A stretch of 64,000 nucleotides of DNA from Cuneatibacter sp. NSJ-177 (GCF_022867805.1 NZ_JALIFO010000001.1:558001-622000), one strand, 5' to 3'; positions 43,015 through 52,802 are shown, counted from the stretch's first letter. Notes: generated by a model from the letters alone, not told the origin. Numbers and translations: made by a program.

Positions 43015-43887
43015 ATGAGTGCGGAAATAAAGAAGAAAAAGAAAAAAGAAAGCCGGTTTCTCAGCACCTTGTCCCGGCTGAAAAAGAATAAAATGGCCAT
43101 GGCCGGACTGATCATTGTCTGTCTGATTTTGCTGATGGCGCTGTTTGCTCCCCTGATTGCTCCTTACGGATATGAGGAACAGGACCTGGCCCACATGTTT
43201 TCCTCCCCGTCCTCGGATCACTGGATGGGAACGGATAATCTGGGGCGCGATATATTCAGCCGTCTGGTTTACGGTTCCCGCCAGTCCCTGAAAATCGGCT
43301 TTCTCTCTGTGCTGATGGCTTCGGTGATCGGCATCACCCTGGGAGCCATCGCCGGTTATTACGGAGGAAAGGTGGATAACATTCTGATGCGTTTTCTGGA
43401 TGTCTTCCAGTCCGTACCGGCCATGCTGATGTCCATCGCCATCGCCGCAACCCTGGGCGCCGGGATGAACAACGCGATTGTCGCCATCGGGATCGGCACG
43501 GTTCCCATCTACGCCCGAATGACAAGGGCGCAGTTCTTAAGCATCCGGGGAATGGAATATGTGGAGGCCGCCGTTGCGATCAATGCAAAAGACCCGCGGA
43601 TCATTGCCAAACATATTCTGCCCAATGCACTTTCCCCGATGATCGTACAGATGACCATGGGCGTGGCCGGTGCGATTCTGACCGCCGCTTCTTTGAGCTT
43701 TATCGGTCTTGGCGCACAGCCTCCGCTTTCCGAGTGGGGAGCCATGCTATCCGCAGGGCGCAGCTATATCCGGGATTATCCTCATCTGGTCATGTTCCCC
43801 GGAATTACGATCATGATCACGGTGCTTTCGCTGAATATGCTGGGCGACGGCCTCCGGGATGCCCTGGATCCCAGATTGAAAAACTGA
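43015..43887 (+). CDS. dppC: Oligopeptide/dipeptide ABC transporter permease (DppC)
   Basis: 290 residues. Basic N-terminus, OppC_N segment (KMAMAGLIIVCLILLMALFA), DHWMGTDNLGRDIFSRLVYG, and the EAA loop EAAVAINAKDPRIIAKHILP. SD AAGGAGG; 2 bp after dppB. Confidence 0.94.
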   Translation: MSAEIKKKKKKESRFLSTLSRLKKNKMAMAGLIIVCLILLMALFAPLIAPYGYEEQDLAHMFSSPSSDHWMGTDNLGRDIFSRLVYGSRQSLKIGFLSVLMASVIGITLGAIAGYYGGKVDNILMRFLDVFQSVPAMLMSIAIAATLGAGMNNAIVAIGIGTVPIYARMTRAQFLSIRGMEYVEAAVAINAKDPRIIAKHILPNALSPMIVQMTMGVAGAILTAASLSFIGLGAQPPLSEWGAMLSAGRSYIRDYPHLVMFPGITIMITVLSLNMLGDGLRDALDPRLKN

Positions 43888-43903
43888 TAGGAGGGGAATG
43901 GCG

Positions 43904-44890
43904 ATGAGTGAGACAAAACAGACGGATAATCTCGTTTCCGTTCGGGACCTGGTGGTGGAATTTACCACCGACGGCTCCGTGGTACATGCGGTGAACGGAG
44001 TATCCTTTGACATTAACAAGGGTGAGACGCTGGGACTGGTCGGAGAGACCGGGGCCGGAAAGACGACGATTGCCAAGGCGATTTTGGGAATTCTCCCGGA
44101 TCCTCCAGCAAAGGTTCGGAACGGTTCCATCACATTTGAGGGGCAGGACCTGCTTTCCCTGCCGGAAAAAGAAATGCGGAAGGTCCGGGGAAAGAGAATC
44201 TCCATGATCTTTCAGGACCCGATGACTGCTTTGAACCCGATTTTTACGGTGGGAGATCAGATTGCGGAAGCGATCCTGCTCCATGAAAAGATGTCCAAGG
44301 CGGAGTCGGAAAAAAGAGCCGTCGATATGCTGGAATTGGTGGGCATTCCCGGAGAACGCTGCAAAGAATACCCGCATCAGTTCTCCGGCGGGATGAAGCA
44401 GCGCGTCGTGATTGCGATGGCTCTGGCCTGTAATCCGGAACTGCTGTTGGCCGATGAGCCGACCACTGCCCTGGACGTGACGATTCAGGCGCAGGTTTTG
44501 GAAATGATGGCCAACCTGAAAGAAAAACTGAATACATCTGTGCTGATGATCACCCATGATTTGGGAATCGTGGCCGAAATGTGCGATAAGGTAGCTGTCA
44601 TCTATGCGGGAGAGATCGTGGAAATCGGACTGGCGGAGGACATTTTTGACCGGGCCACCCATCCCTACACCAAAGGATTGTTCGGCTCCCTGCCCAGCTT
44701 AAAGAGCCATGAAAAGAGGCTGCATCCGATCACCGGAATGGTGCCGGATCCGACCAATCTGCCGGAAGGCTGCAAGTTCTCTCCCCGGTGCAAGTATGCC
44801 GACGAGGGATGCCGCTGTCAGGCGATTCCGCTTCACGACCTGGGGAACGGTCATCTGGTTCGATGCCGGAAGGAAGGGGGAGAAAAGTAA
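43904..44890 (+). CDS. dppD: Oligopeptide/dipeptide ABC transporter ATPase (DppD)
   Basis: 328 residues. Walker A GETGAGKTT, signature FSGGMKQR, Walker B LLLADEPTTALD, H-loop ITHDLG, and the C-terminal oligo_HPY region (HPYTKGLFGSLP, GCKFSPRCKYADEGCRC), whose four Cys can bind an Fe-S cluster in this family. ATG at 43904 is 9 nt after AGGAGG; 43898 is an alternative. Its stop overlaps the next start by 1 bp. Confidence 0.94.
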   Translation: MSETKQTDNLVSVRDLVVEFTTDGSVVHAVNGVSFDINKGETLGLVGETGAGKTTIAKAILGILPDPPAKVRNGSITFEGQDLLSLPEKEMRKVRGKRISMIFQDPMTALNPIFTVGDQIAEAILLHEKMSKAESEKRAVDMLELVGIPGERCKEYPHQFSGGMKQRVVIAMALACNPELLLADEPTTALDVTIQAQVLEMMANLKEKLNTSVLMITHDLGIVAEMCDKVAVIYAGEIVEIGLAEDIFDRATHPYTKGLFGSLPSLKSHEKRLHPITGMVPDPTNLPEGCKFSPRCKYADEGCRCQAIPLHDLGNGHLVRCRKEGGEK

Positions 44891-45870
44891 TGTCTGCGTT
44901 TTTGGAAGTACAAAACCTAAAAAAATATTTCAAGACCGGGAGAGGCACCCTCCATGCGGTCGATGATGTCAGTTTCAAGATCGAAAAGGGAACCACCCTC
45001 GGCGTGGTCGGGGAATCCGGCTGCGGGAAATCTACCTTGGGCCGCACGATCCTTCATCTGCTGGACAGCACCGGCGGAAAGATTTTCTTTCAAGGAGAGG
45101 ACATCACCCATGTAAACAAACAAAAACTGCGGGAACTCCGGGAGGAAATGCAGATTATCTTCCAGGATCCCTTCTCTTCTTTAAACCCCAGAATGTCGGT
45201 CAGTGAAATCATCAAGGAGCCTCTGATCTTAAAGGGCGGCATGTCCAAAGATCAGATGGACGAAGAGGTCAAAAAGCTGATGGACACGGTGGGACTGGCG
45301 GAGCGGCTGACCAACGCCTACCCCCATGAGCTGGACGGCGGAAGGAGGCAGAGAATCGGAATCGCCCGCGCTCTGGCGCTGAATCCCAGCTTTATTGTCT
45401 GTGACGAGCCGGTCTCCGCCCTCGACGTGTCGATCCAGGCACAGATTTTGAACCTGATGCAGGATTTGCAGGAAGAGAGAGGTTTAACCTATATTTTTAT
45501 TACCCATGACCTCTCGGTCGTCAAGCACATTTCCGATGAAATCTGCGTGATGTATCTGGGCCAGCTGGTGGAGAAAGCGCCTTCGGAGGAATTGTTTGAA
45601 AATCCGCTCCACCCTTACACAAAGGCACTTTTATCCGCGATTCCGATCCCGGATGTCCATAACAAGAAACAGAGAATTCTGCTGAAGGGGGAGATTACCT
45701 CCCCGATCGACCCGAAACCCGGCTGCCGGTTTGCCGCCCGCTGCATCCATGCGACGGAAGCCTGCCGCAAGCCTCAGGCTTTGGAGGAGATCAATCCCGG
45801 TCACTTTGTTTCCTGCCAAAAGGTCAGGGAACTGAATGATAGTAAAATCCACAAGGAGGAGACAATATGA
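44890..45870 (+). CDS. dppF: Oligopeptide/dipeptide ABC transporter ATPase (DppF)
   Basis: 326 residues. Walker A GESGCGKST, Walker B FIVCDEPVSALD, H-loop ITHDLSVV, and C-terminal HPYTKALLSAIP, GCRFAARCIHATEACRK. The signature reads LDGGRRQR instead of the usual LSGGQRQR, with Asp at the Ser position, which is rare and could affect ATP hydrolysis. Coupled to dppD (TAATG) and to the binding-protein gene (ATGA). Confidence 0.93.
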   Translation: MSAFLEVQNLKKYFKTGRGTLHAVDDVSFKIEKGTTLGVVGESGCGKSTLGRTILHLLDSTGGKIFFQGEDITHVNKQKLRELREEMQIIFQDPFSSLNPRMSVSEIIKEPLILKGGMSKDQMDEEVKKLMDTVGLAERLTNAYPHELDGGRRQRIGIARALALNPSFIVCDEPVSALDVSIQAQILNLMQDLQEERGLTYIFITHDLSVVKHISDEICVMYLGQLVEKAPSEELFENPLHPYTKALLSAIPIPDVHNKKQRILLKGEITSPIDPKPGCRFAARCIHATEACRKPQALEEINPGHFVSCQKVRELNDSKIHKEETI

Positions 45871-47471
45871 AAAAGTCAATAGCAATGGTTTTGGCCGGAG
45901 TGATGGCGCTTAGCATGACCGCCTGCGGCGGAGGCGGAAACACCACGACGGCAGCGGCAGGGGGCAGCGGCACGGCGGCTGGCAGCACGGCAGCCGCGGG
46001 AGGCAGCGAAGCAAGCGGGAGCGGGGAAAACAGTGACCGCGCTCTGTATGTGGAGATCAGCTCCGATCCCGGCGATCTGACCCCGTTCGGCAACAATGGC
46101 ACGAACCCGGTCCGGATCAAAGGGCAGATCTATGAGAGACTTTATGAATACGGTTACAACTACGAAGTGACCCCGATTCTGGCAGAGTCCTGGGAACAGA
46201 AGGATTCGACCCATTGGGTGTTCCACCTGAAAGAGGGAGTGAAGTTCTCCAACGGAAATGATTTCACCGCCTCCGATATGCTTTTTTCCATGAATCTCTG
46301 CAAGGACGGAACCGTGATGTCCAAGAAATACGTGGAATTTGTTGATTTCGAGAACACCAAGATCATCGACGACCACACGGTTGAGGTAGCGCTTACCTCC
46401 CCGGATGCCTTCTTCTTCTCCGGCTTCTGCGGGGTTTATATGGTAGACGAAGAATCCTACAATGCCAGCGGCGACGGCCTGGCCAGCGAGCCCATCGGCA
46501 CCGGCCCTTACAAATTTGTCGAGTGGACGACCGGATCCAGCGTGAAACTGACCGCCAATGAAAATTGGTGGGGCGGCGACGTAAAGATCAAGGACGTGGT
46601 GTTTAAGGTGATCACCGAGTCTTCTCAGCGTTCCATCGAGTTGGAGACCGGCGGCGTAGACCTGGTTTTGGATCTGGGAATGGCCGATTATGACCGCTTG
46701 AACGAGAGCTCGGATTACTCGGTGCTGGTGAACGACACCTTCCGTACCTCCAGTATCTATTTCAACTGTTCTGAGCATTCAGCCTGCAACAGCAAGGAAC
46801 TCCGCCAGGCGATTGCTTATGCCATCGATGCGAACGGAATTCTGACCGGCGCATACTCCAACTTCGGCTCCATCGCCAAATCTTTCTGCAACGAAAAGAT
46901 GCTGGACTACAACGAGGCATGGGCAGCGAATGACTACTATACCCAGAACTTAGAGAAAGCAAAAGAATTGCTGGCAGCTTCCGGATACGATGCCGCAAAG
47001 CCTCTGAGCATCATTGTTTCGGATGATCCTCTCCAGAACACGATGGCGGAGATCATCCAGGCTTATCTGAGCCAGCTTGGCATCACGGCGGAAATTACGT
47101 CCTATGAGAGCGCAGTTTATAACAACGCTATCGACGATGAAGCGGGCGGCTGGGATATTTCCTTTGTTACGCTGACCGCGCCGAGCTGCCAGATCCTCGA
47201 TATCTGCAACGCCTTCTTTGCAGAGGATGGCATCAACCGTTCCTGTTTCCAGAACGCCGAGTTCAATACGCTGGTGAAAAAAGCGGTTGTGGAACCGGAT
47301 GAGAAAGTCAGGGCGGAGCAGATCGACCAGCTGGTTGCGATCGTGACCGAAGATGTTCCGGCCTACATGATGGTTCAGACGGCGGATCTTTATGCTTATA
47401 ACAATGATCTGGTTGGTTTCCAGGTTTGGAACCAGACCAATTTCCAAGCGAAAGATTTGTCTTTCAAATAA
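45867..47471 (+). CDS. dppA: Oligopeptide/dipeptide-binding lipoprotein (DppA-like)
   Basis: 534 residues, SBP_bac_5 family. Signal peptide with lipobox MTAC, Gly/Ala/Ser-rich linker, and the family pattern PILAESWEQKDSTHWVFHLK, GVKFSNGNDFTASDMLFSMN, GTGPYKFVEW. It captures the ligand at the cell surface. Last transport gene of the sigma-54-linked operon; a hairpin follows. Confidence 0.94.
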   Translation: MKKSIAMVLAGVMALSMTACGGGGNTTTAAAGGSGTAAGSTAAAGGSEASGSGENSDRALYVEISSDPGDLTPFGNNGTNPVRIKGQIYERLYEYGYNYEVTPILAESWEQKDSTHWVFHLKEGVKFSNGNDFTASDMLFSMNLCKDGTVMSKKYVEFVDFENTKIIDDHTVEVALTSPDAFFFSGFCGVYMVDEESYNASGDGLASEPIGTGPYKFVEWTTGSSVKLTANENWWGGDVKIKDVVFKVITESSQRSIELETGGVDLVLDLGMADYDRLNESSDYSVLVNDTFRTSSIYFNCSEHSACNSKELRQAIAYAIDANGILTGAYSNFGSIAKSFCNEKMLDYNEAWAANDYYTQNLEKAKELLAASGYDAAKPLSIIVSDDPLQNTMAEIIQAYLSQLGITAEITSYESAVYNNAIDDEAGGWDISFVTLTAPSCQILDICNAFFAEDGINRSCFQNAEFNTLVKKAVVEPDEKVRAEQIDQLVAIVTEDVPAYMMVQTADLYAYNNDLVGFQVWNQTNFQAKDLSFK

Positions 47472-47480
47472 GGAAGATTC

Positions 47481-47506
47481 AGGGGCCTTGGCAATCCAGG
47501 GCCCCT
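47481..47506 (+). repeat. Intercistronic hairpin
   Basis: AGGGGCC/GGCCCCT stem with inner TGG/CCA and no T tract, between the binding protein and esterase genes. Likely an mRNA-processing or stability element. Confidence 0.6.
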
Positions 47507-47531
47507 AAAAAATGGCGGAAGGGGGAATTTC

Positions 47532-48689
47532 ATGCTGCTGGAAGGCGGGATGTTTTATTTTAATCCCAAACATTTGTTTTTTGTACCGGGATCCTGCGTC
47601 GCTTATTTAAATGAATTTGCCTGTGAACTTCAGTACGAAATCTTTGAGGATCAGGGGGAACACTGGATCAGCCGGAACGATTGGACCCGGATGCTTTCCC
47701 ATGTGGAGAAAATGAGATCCGAGGGAAACGCTTGTTTTACCTTGCTTCGGGATGGAATTTTGTATGGGCCGCTGGAGAAGCTGGCCGGATTTTTGCCCGG
47801 GGCTTCTTTTGCGAGGCAAGGGGATCTGCTGTGGATCTCCCTGGAAGGGGCGGGACAGGGGAAAGAATGGGAGCGGACGGCGAAAGTGACGCCGGAAGCG
47901 GAGTGGGAACGCCTTCTTGCCAGAATCCGTTTACAGCGGAAAGGAAAAGAATTTGGGGATTTCTATTTTACGTATTGGCTGGAGGGCCTGAAAAAATGGT
48001 TTCCCTACCGGTTCTATATTCCGACGGCTGCAGAGGAAGGGGGCGCCTTGCCCCTTGTGATCTGCCTGCACGGAGGAAGGGGCGGAGCCAATTCCATGAG
48101 CGATCTGGCAAAGGGGCGCCTGCAGGAGATGGCGGAACGTCATGGGATGTATTTACTCTGTCCGGACGGCGTAACCTTTGACAGTACCTATGGCTGTCTG
48201 GCCCCGCCAAGCTGTCTTGCCGAGGAGCAGATCGATGGAACCTGCCCGGAGAACCCGCTCCATTTTACGGAGGAAGAGCAGGAGAGAAAGGCGTGGGGAG
48301 AGAAGGGACTTTTATTTTTGCTGGAGCTGTTAAAGCAGCGGTATCCGATTCATCCAGAGCAAATTTTTTTGATGGGGAATTCCATGGGAGGAATGGGAAC
48401 TTTTTATCTGGGCACGAAATATCCAGAACTTTTTCATGCGCTGGCGCCATCCGGGACGATGCCGGATCTTCGCTTTTTTCCCTGGGAAAAGTTGAAGGAA
48501 ACACCGGTTTTGTTTCTGGCCGGCACGGAGGACGGCTGTGGATTTTCCGGGATGCGGCGGCTTTGCCGGAAGATGAAAGAAGCGGGCATCCCGATTGCGT
48601 TTCAGACCATCGGAGGCGGCGCGCATTCCGACGCCTGGGTGTCAGGGCTTTCCGATATTTTTGCGTTTTTTGAACGAAGCCAAAAATAG
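47532..48689 (+). CDS. Alpha/beta-hydrolase (esterase) with N-terminal copper-amine-oxidase-like stalk
   Basis: 385 residues. The C-terminal domain has the oxyanion loop LVICLHGGRGG, nucleophile elbow MGNSMGGMG, Asp in LFLAGTEDG and His in IGGGAHSDAW: a complete Ser-Asp-His set of a feruloyl-esterase/PHB-depolymerase-like hydrolase. The first 130 residues (MFYFNPKHLFFVPGSCVAYL, ACELQYEIFEDQGEHWI) resemble Cu_amine_oxidN1 stalk units, without a signal peptide. 60 bp after dppA; it may process an imported peptide ester. Confidence 0.82.
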   Translation: MLLEGGMFYFNPKHLFFVPGSCVAYLNEFACELQYEIFEDQGEHWISRNDWTRMLSHVEKMRSEGNACFTLLRDGILYGPLEKLAGFLPGASFARQGDLLWISLEGAGQGKEWERTAKVTPEAEWERLLARIRLQRKGKEFGDFYFTYWLEGLKKWFPYRFYIPTAAEEGGALPLVICLHGGRGGANSMSDLAKGRLQEMAERHGMYLLCPDGVTFDSTYGCLAPPSCLAEEQIDGTCPENPLHFTEEEQERKAWGEKGLLFLLELLKQRYPIHPEQIFLMGNSMGGMGTFYLGTKYPELFHALAPSGTMPDLRFFPWEKLKETPVLFLAGTEDGCGFSGMRRLCRKMKEAGIPIAFQTIGGGAHSDAWVSGLSDIFAFFERSQK

Positions 48690-48738
48690 CAGAGGGTCTT
48701 GTACTTACTCCCGCAGGAGAATTACCATTCGAATTTAG

Positions 48739-48767
48739 TTGCCCTGAATGGCGGTTTCGGGTAAAAT
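48739..48767 (+). promoter_or_regulatory. Promoter of the sigma-54 activator gene
   Basis: TTGCCC, 17-bp spacer, TAAAAT, 31 bp before the ATG. Confidence 0.55.
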
Positions 48768-48797
48768 GGGAGAAAACGTCGAAGAGGAGAGCGGTAT

Positions 48798-50774
48798 ATG
48801 ATTCGCTGCATGTACGTATTTCAGGATTCCAACAATGAAAAATACGCCAGAACCATTGCAAAAGAGCTGGATGTCGACCTCTACCCGGTAAACTCCACCG
48901 GTTATGGGGAGGAGGATTTTGCGGTGATTACCCGGTGGGCGGAAAATAACTACATGGACGCGATCATTGCCCACGGCCGGGATTACCGGAAGTTAGAACG
49001 GATGAGCCTGGAAATCCCGGTTTTTCCGATTTATCATTCCAGTTGGGAGAATCTGAAAATTTTGCTGGCTTTAAAGAGGCGGCTGGGAGAGCGGGCGTCT
49101 CAGCCCTTAAAAATCGGCTTGGCCTCCCACTATCCGATTCCCCAGGACCGGGAGGTGCTGACCCATATTTTCGGCTGGGACATTCACAATACCATCATCC
49201 CTCAAAATGATGATCTGGAAGAATTTTTCCGGAATCTGAAGGCCGAAGGGTACGAAGTCATTGTCTGCGGGGAAATGTATGTGCCTGCCGTGAAAAAAAG
49301 CGGAATGCTCGGTTTTTACGAGCCGAATATTATTTCTTACGCCAGCTTAAAAGAAGGCTTTGAGATGGCGGTCCGTATGGCGCAGTTTCAGGTGCAGCTA
49401 AAAAACCGGACCAGAGAGCTGAAACTGATGATGGACCATTCCTTTGAGGCGATTTTGATGCTGGCCGCCGACGGAGCCATCACGGTATACAATAAGGCGG
49501 TGGAAAATCTTCTGCTGGAAAGCACAGGGGAAATCCGCGGCCGGTATTTGACGGAAGTCTTTCCTGAAATGTCTTCCGACCTCTTGGATCAGGTATTAAG
49601 CGGCGGCAGCGATGTCTATGGCCAGATTGTTACCTTGAACAATAAAAATTGTGTGGTCAACATCACAAAGGTGAAGAAAGATAAGAATGTCGACAGCCTG
49701 CTGATCCATATCAGCGAGCTGGGCCAACTGGAAAAGATGGAGGCCCACGCCAAGGATGAACTATACAGCAAAGGGCATACCGCGAAATACCATCTGGAAG
49801 ATATCCTCGGAGAATCGGAGGAGATCCGGGAAATGAAGCGGCGGGCCCTGCATTTCGCCAAGTACAATGCCAATATCCTTTTGATGGGAGAGACCGGCAC
49901 CGGAAAGGAATATTTCGCCCAGGGCATCCACAATGAGAGCCTGCGAAAAAACAAGCCTTTTGTGGCGATCAACTGCGGCGCAATCCCTTTGAATCTGCTG
50001 GAAAGCGAACTGTTCGGTTATGTGGACGGCGCGTTTACCGGCGCGTCGCGAAAAGGGAAAAAGGGACTGATTGAAGTGGCGGATGGAGGCACGCTGTTTT
50101 TGGACGAGATTTCGGAGATGGATCTCTACGGTCAGACCCGTCTGCTCCGGGTGCTGGAGGAGCGGGCGGTCAGCCGGATCGGCGACGATACGATCCGCCC
50201 GGTAGATATCCGCGTGATCGCAGCGTCCAATAAAAACCTCTTAAAACGGGTAGAAGAGGGAAAGTTTCGGGAAGATTTGTATTACCGCCTGAATGTGCTG
50301 ACGCTTCGGATTCCGCCTATGCGGGAACGGGGGCAGGACGTGCTGATTTTGGCGGAGAGTTTTCTCAAGCGGTTTGGGGAACGCTACAAAAAGAACCTGG
50401 TGCTGTCCGATGAGGCGAAACGGGTGCTGCTGTGGTTTCCCTGGAAAGGAAATGCCCGCCAGCTCCGCAATTTCTGCGAACAACTGGTGATCATTGCCAA
50501 TAAAAGCGAGGTGGAGGGCGGATATCTCCGGAAGCTGATTGAGGATACATATCTGATGGAAGTCGAAAAGCCGAAAGAAGCAGAACAGAGGGAGCAGGAG
50601 GAAAATGACGGTGAGCCGATGATCTTCCTCCCGGACGACACGGAGCGGGAGCGGATCATCAAAGCGCTGAACCAGGCCCACGGACGGCGTCAGGGCGCGG
50701 CGGATAAGCTGGGAATCAGCAAGTCCAGTTTGTGGCGGAAGATGAAGAAGTACGGGATCAGTGAGAATTATTAG
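48798..50774 (+). CDS. PrpR-type sigma-54-dependent activator
   Basis: 658 residues. Domains: PrpR_N-like sensor (about 1-195), PAS (about 205-310), AAA+ (about 330-565) and Fis-type HTH (QAHGRRQGAADKLGISKSSL near the end). AAA+ signs are Walker A GETGTGKEYFAQ, the sigma-54 contact loop GAFTGA in YVDGAFTGASRKG, Walker B GGTLFLDEIS and the Arg finger region. GAFTGA shows that it acts on sigma-54 RNA polymerase. The only -24/-12 promoter seen nearby is that of the dpp operon, so this is the probable target. Confidence 0.93.
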   Translation: MIRCMYVFQDSNNEKYARTIAKELDVDLYPVNSTGYGEEDFAVITRWAENNYMDAIIAHGRDYRKLERMSLEIPVFPIYHSSWENLKILLALKRRLGERASQPLKIGLASHYPIPQDREVLTHIFGWDIHNTIIPQNDDLEEFFRNLKAEGYEVIVCGEMYVPAVKKSGMLGFYEPNIISYASLKEGFEMAVRMAQFQVQLKNRTRELKLMMDHSFEAILMLAADGAITVYNKAVENLLLESTGEIRGRYLTEVFPEMSSDLLDQVLSGGSDVYGQIVTLNNKNCVVNITKVKKDKNVDSLLIHISELGQLEKMEAHAKDELYSKGHTAKYHLEDILGESEEIREMKRRALHFAKYNANILLMGETGTGKEYFAQGIHNESLRKNKPFVAINCGAIPLNLLESELFGYVDGAFTGASRKGKKGLIEVADGGTLFLDEISEMDLYGQTRLLRVLEERAVSRIGDDTIRPVDIRVIAASNKNLLKRVEEGKFREDLYYRLNVLTLRIPPMRERGQDVLILAESFLKRFGERYKKNLVLSDEAKRVLLWFPWKGNARQLRNFCEQLVIIANKSEVEGGYLRKLIEDTYLMEVEKPKEAEQREQEENDGEPMIFLPDDTERERIIKALNQAHGRRQGAADKLGISKSSLWRKMKKYGISENY

Positions 50775-50801
50775 GATAGAACAGCCAGCTGGAAATGAAA
50801 G

Positions 50802-50832
50802 GCCGGGCTCCGCGGGGGAGTCCGGCTTTTTT
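50802..50832. terminator. Terminator between activator and PucR-like gene
   Basis: GCCGG..CTCC/GGAG..CCGGC stem followed by T7 on the plus strand; it serves the convergent genes on both sides. Confidence 0.8.
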
Positions 50833-50852
50833 TCGTATGCTCCGTGTGCAGA

Positions 50853-52391
50853 TCACAGGCGGATGTTTCGTCCCATCACCTTTTCATAATACTGTAGAAT
50901 CAGACAGGAGAGGATCAGCCGGTGCTGCAGATAACCGTCGTCCAGCGGAATTTCGATGATCTCCAGGATCTTGTTGACCTTGTTCAGTACGGTGTTCCGG
51001 TGCATGTACATCTTTTGGGCGGTTTTGTTCAGGCTCCGGTCGGAGATCAGGTAATAAAACATCACTTCCCGGAGGTTGGAATGATGCTGAAGGTCATAAC
51101 GGCAGAGGCGGATGATGGCCGGGTGGACCAGATAGACGATATCTTCGTGACGGTGAGTCTGGATAAATTGCTTGGCGCACAGGTCGATAATCCCGAAAAT
51201 ACCGTACTCTTCCTGATGAAAGATCCGGGACGGATTCCGCTCCGGTTTCAGGGCGGCTGCGAGACGCAGCGTGTCACAGGCCATCAGGTATTCGGTTCTT
51301 AGATAAGTCTTGTGCCGGGTCGCGTTGCTGACTGCGGCGCAGGCAGAAAACTCAGCGAGAAGCGCGTTCAGCTTCTCATAAGAAAAATTGAGTTTTTCCG
51401 CAGGCCGGACCGGCTGGGAATAAAACAGGACAATGTCCCCGCGGAAAACCCCCATATTGGTATGAGGGAAAATCTCTTCCAACTGAAATTGAAGATAAGA
51501 GTAGGGCAGGAAAGCTTTCTCTGAAAACCGGATTACCAGGCAGGATAAAAAGTTTTCCAAAGGATGGGGCAGATCTTTGATTAGTTGCTCCATTTTCGTA
51601 TTGTCGATGAAATCCTGTTCCATGATCTGAGAGAGGAAGCGGGTGCAGGCGGAAGGCTGGCCGGAAAGGTCCGCAGCCGGCCTCAGGGACAGAATCAGCA
51701 GGTCTGTCAGCGCTCTCTGATCCAGGCAGTCCGCCGCAGAACACCAAAGCCAGAGGGACGCTTTTCCCGGACGCACGGGCAGGGGGCGCAGAGAATAGGA
51801 AACCCCGGAGAGGACGCCTTCTTTTGCCTCCTCCGTGAAGAGAGGGGGAAGGCCCAGATCCTTTTGCTGCTCCCTGTTAACCGCATGTTTTTTTAGGAAA
51901 AGCTCTGCAGCCGGGTCGGGAAAATATATCTTCCTGCTGCCGCAGATGACCTGGTAGCGGTCGTTCAGGAGAAACAGATGGGAGTGGGTATGCTCGGAGA
52001 AACGTTCCAGAACCTCCACCGGATTGCTTCCGCCGGAGGCGAGGGAAGCCCAGAGCATGGTCCAGGAATGGTATTGGGAGAAAATTTCCTGGCAGCGAGT
52101 TTGAAGATCCCGCAGCGGCAGACGGGATAAAAGATAGCTGACAGAGGAGCATTCCGGATCTGAAATCGGTCCGGAGCCGGAGAGCAGGAGGACAACCGGG
52201 CAGCCCGGAGGATTTGCTTTCAGCAGCTCTGCGGCCTCCGAAGCTTCCCCCAGATAGATCCGGTTGGCCTTCCAGGTTTCGGATACTTGCGGAAGAGGAA
52301 ACAGGCCGGAACTGTCTGCGGCCGTTTGATAAAACTGTTCTTGAATCAGATCGCGGGAGAGCTGCCCCCGCAGATAAGTGAGATCGGTCAT
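50853..52391 (-). CDS. PucR/CdaR-like transcriptional regulator
   Basis: 512 residues. The C-terminal HTH (YYLISDRSLNKTAQKMYMHR, then NTVLNKVNKILEI) is the PucR/CdaR type. The N-terminal 380 residues are a variable sensor, with no membrane segment. It is divergent from the glycyl radical enzyme over a 410-bp spacer and is the best candidate for its regulator. The ligand is unknown. Confidence 0.85.
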   Translation of the reverse strand: MTDLTYLRGQLSRDLIQEQFYQTAADSSGLFPLPQVSETWKANRIYLGEASEAAELLKANPPGCPVVLLLSGSGPISDPECSSVSYLLSRLPLRDLQTRCQEIFSQYHSWTMLWASLASGGSNPVEVLERFSEHTHSHLFLLNDRYQVICGSRKIYFPDPAAELFLKKHAVNREQQKDLGLPPLFTEEAKEGVLSGVSYSLRPLPVRPGKASLWLWCSAADCLDQRALTDLLILSLRPAADLSGQPSACTRFLSQIMEQDFIDNTKMEQLIKDLPHPLENFLSCLVIRFSEKAFLPYSYLQFQLEEIFPHTNMGVFRGDIVLFYSQPVRPAEKLNFSYEKLNALLAEFSACAAVSNATRHKTYLRTEYLMACDTLRLAAALKPERNPSRIFHQEEYGIFGIIDLCAKQFIQTHRHEDIVYLVHPAIIRLCRYDLQHHSNLREVMFYYLISDRSLNKTAQKMYMHRNTVLNKVNKILEIIEIPLDDGYLQHRLILSCLILQYYEKVMGRNIRL

Positions 52392-52802
52392 GATGTCCTG
52401 CTTTCTATCAATCGTAACTCGTAGATAAACTGTCTTCTATTCTAACGGATTTTCAATCGGTGCGCAAGTATTGATATCACGGCAGCTCATACCGGCGGGA
52501 GAATGGACCGGTCAGAAGTGTCAAAATCCAAAATCCGAAACTATTTTGAAAAAACTTTGTCAGGATTGCACACCATGGCAGGGCGTTCCTGTGCATTGAT
52601 CCCAGGAATTTTCAGATTACCTAAAACCTATTGATATATTGAGAGAAAACATATAAAATTTCCTTAGCGAGCAGCCGGAGAAGGCGCTCACAAGGTATCA
52701 GGGCATATCCAGCAATTTTTGGCAGTCCTGACGAAATCGGAATGATCTTTATAAAATTTTTAAGAGGAGGAACGGCATCGGGTTCCGGTGCAGAAAAGAA
52801 GA
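52392..52802. promoter_or_regulatory. Divergent regulatory region of the glycyl radical enzyme
   Basis: A promoter TTGATA, 17 bp, TAAAAT lies at 52631-52659, leaving a 5' UTR of about 135 nt. TGCACA (52568-52573) and TGTGCA (52591-52596) form an inverted repeat that may be a regulator site. Confidence 0.5.

Noticed and set aside
52564-52600. Second sigma-54 promoter (GGCAG ... TGTGC) before the glycyl radical enzyme
   Set aside because: GG and GC are 16 bp apart, not 12, so the site cannot work as -24/-12.
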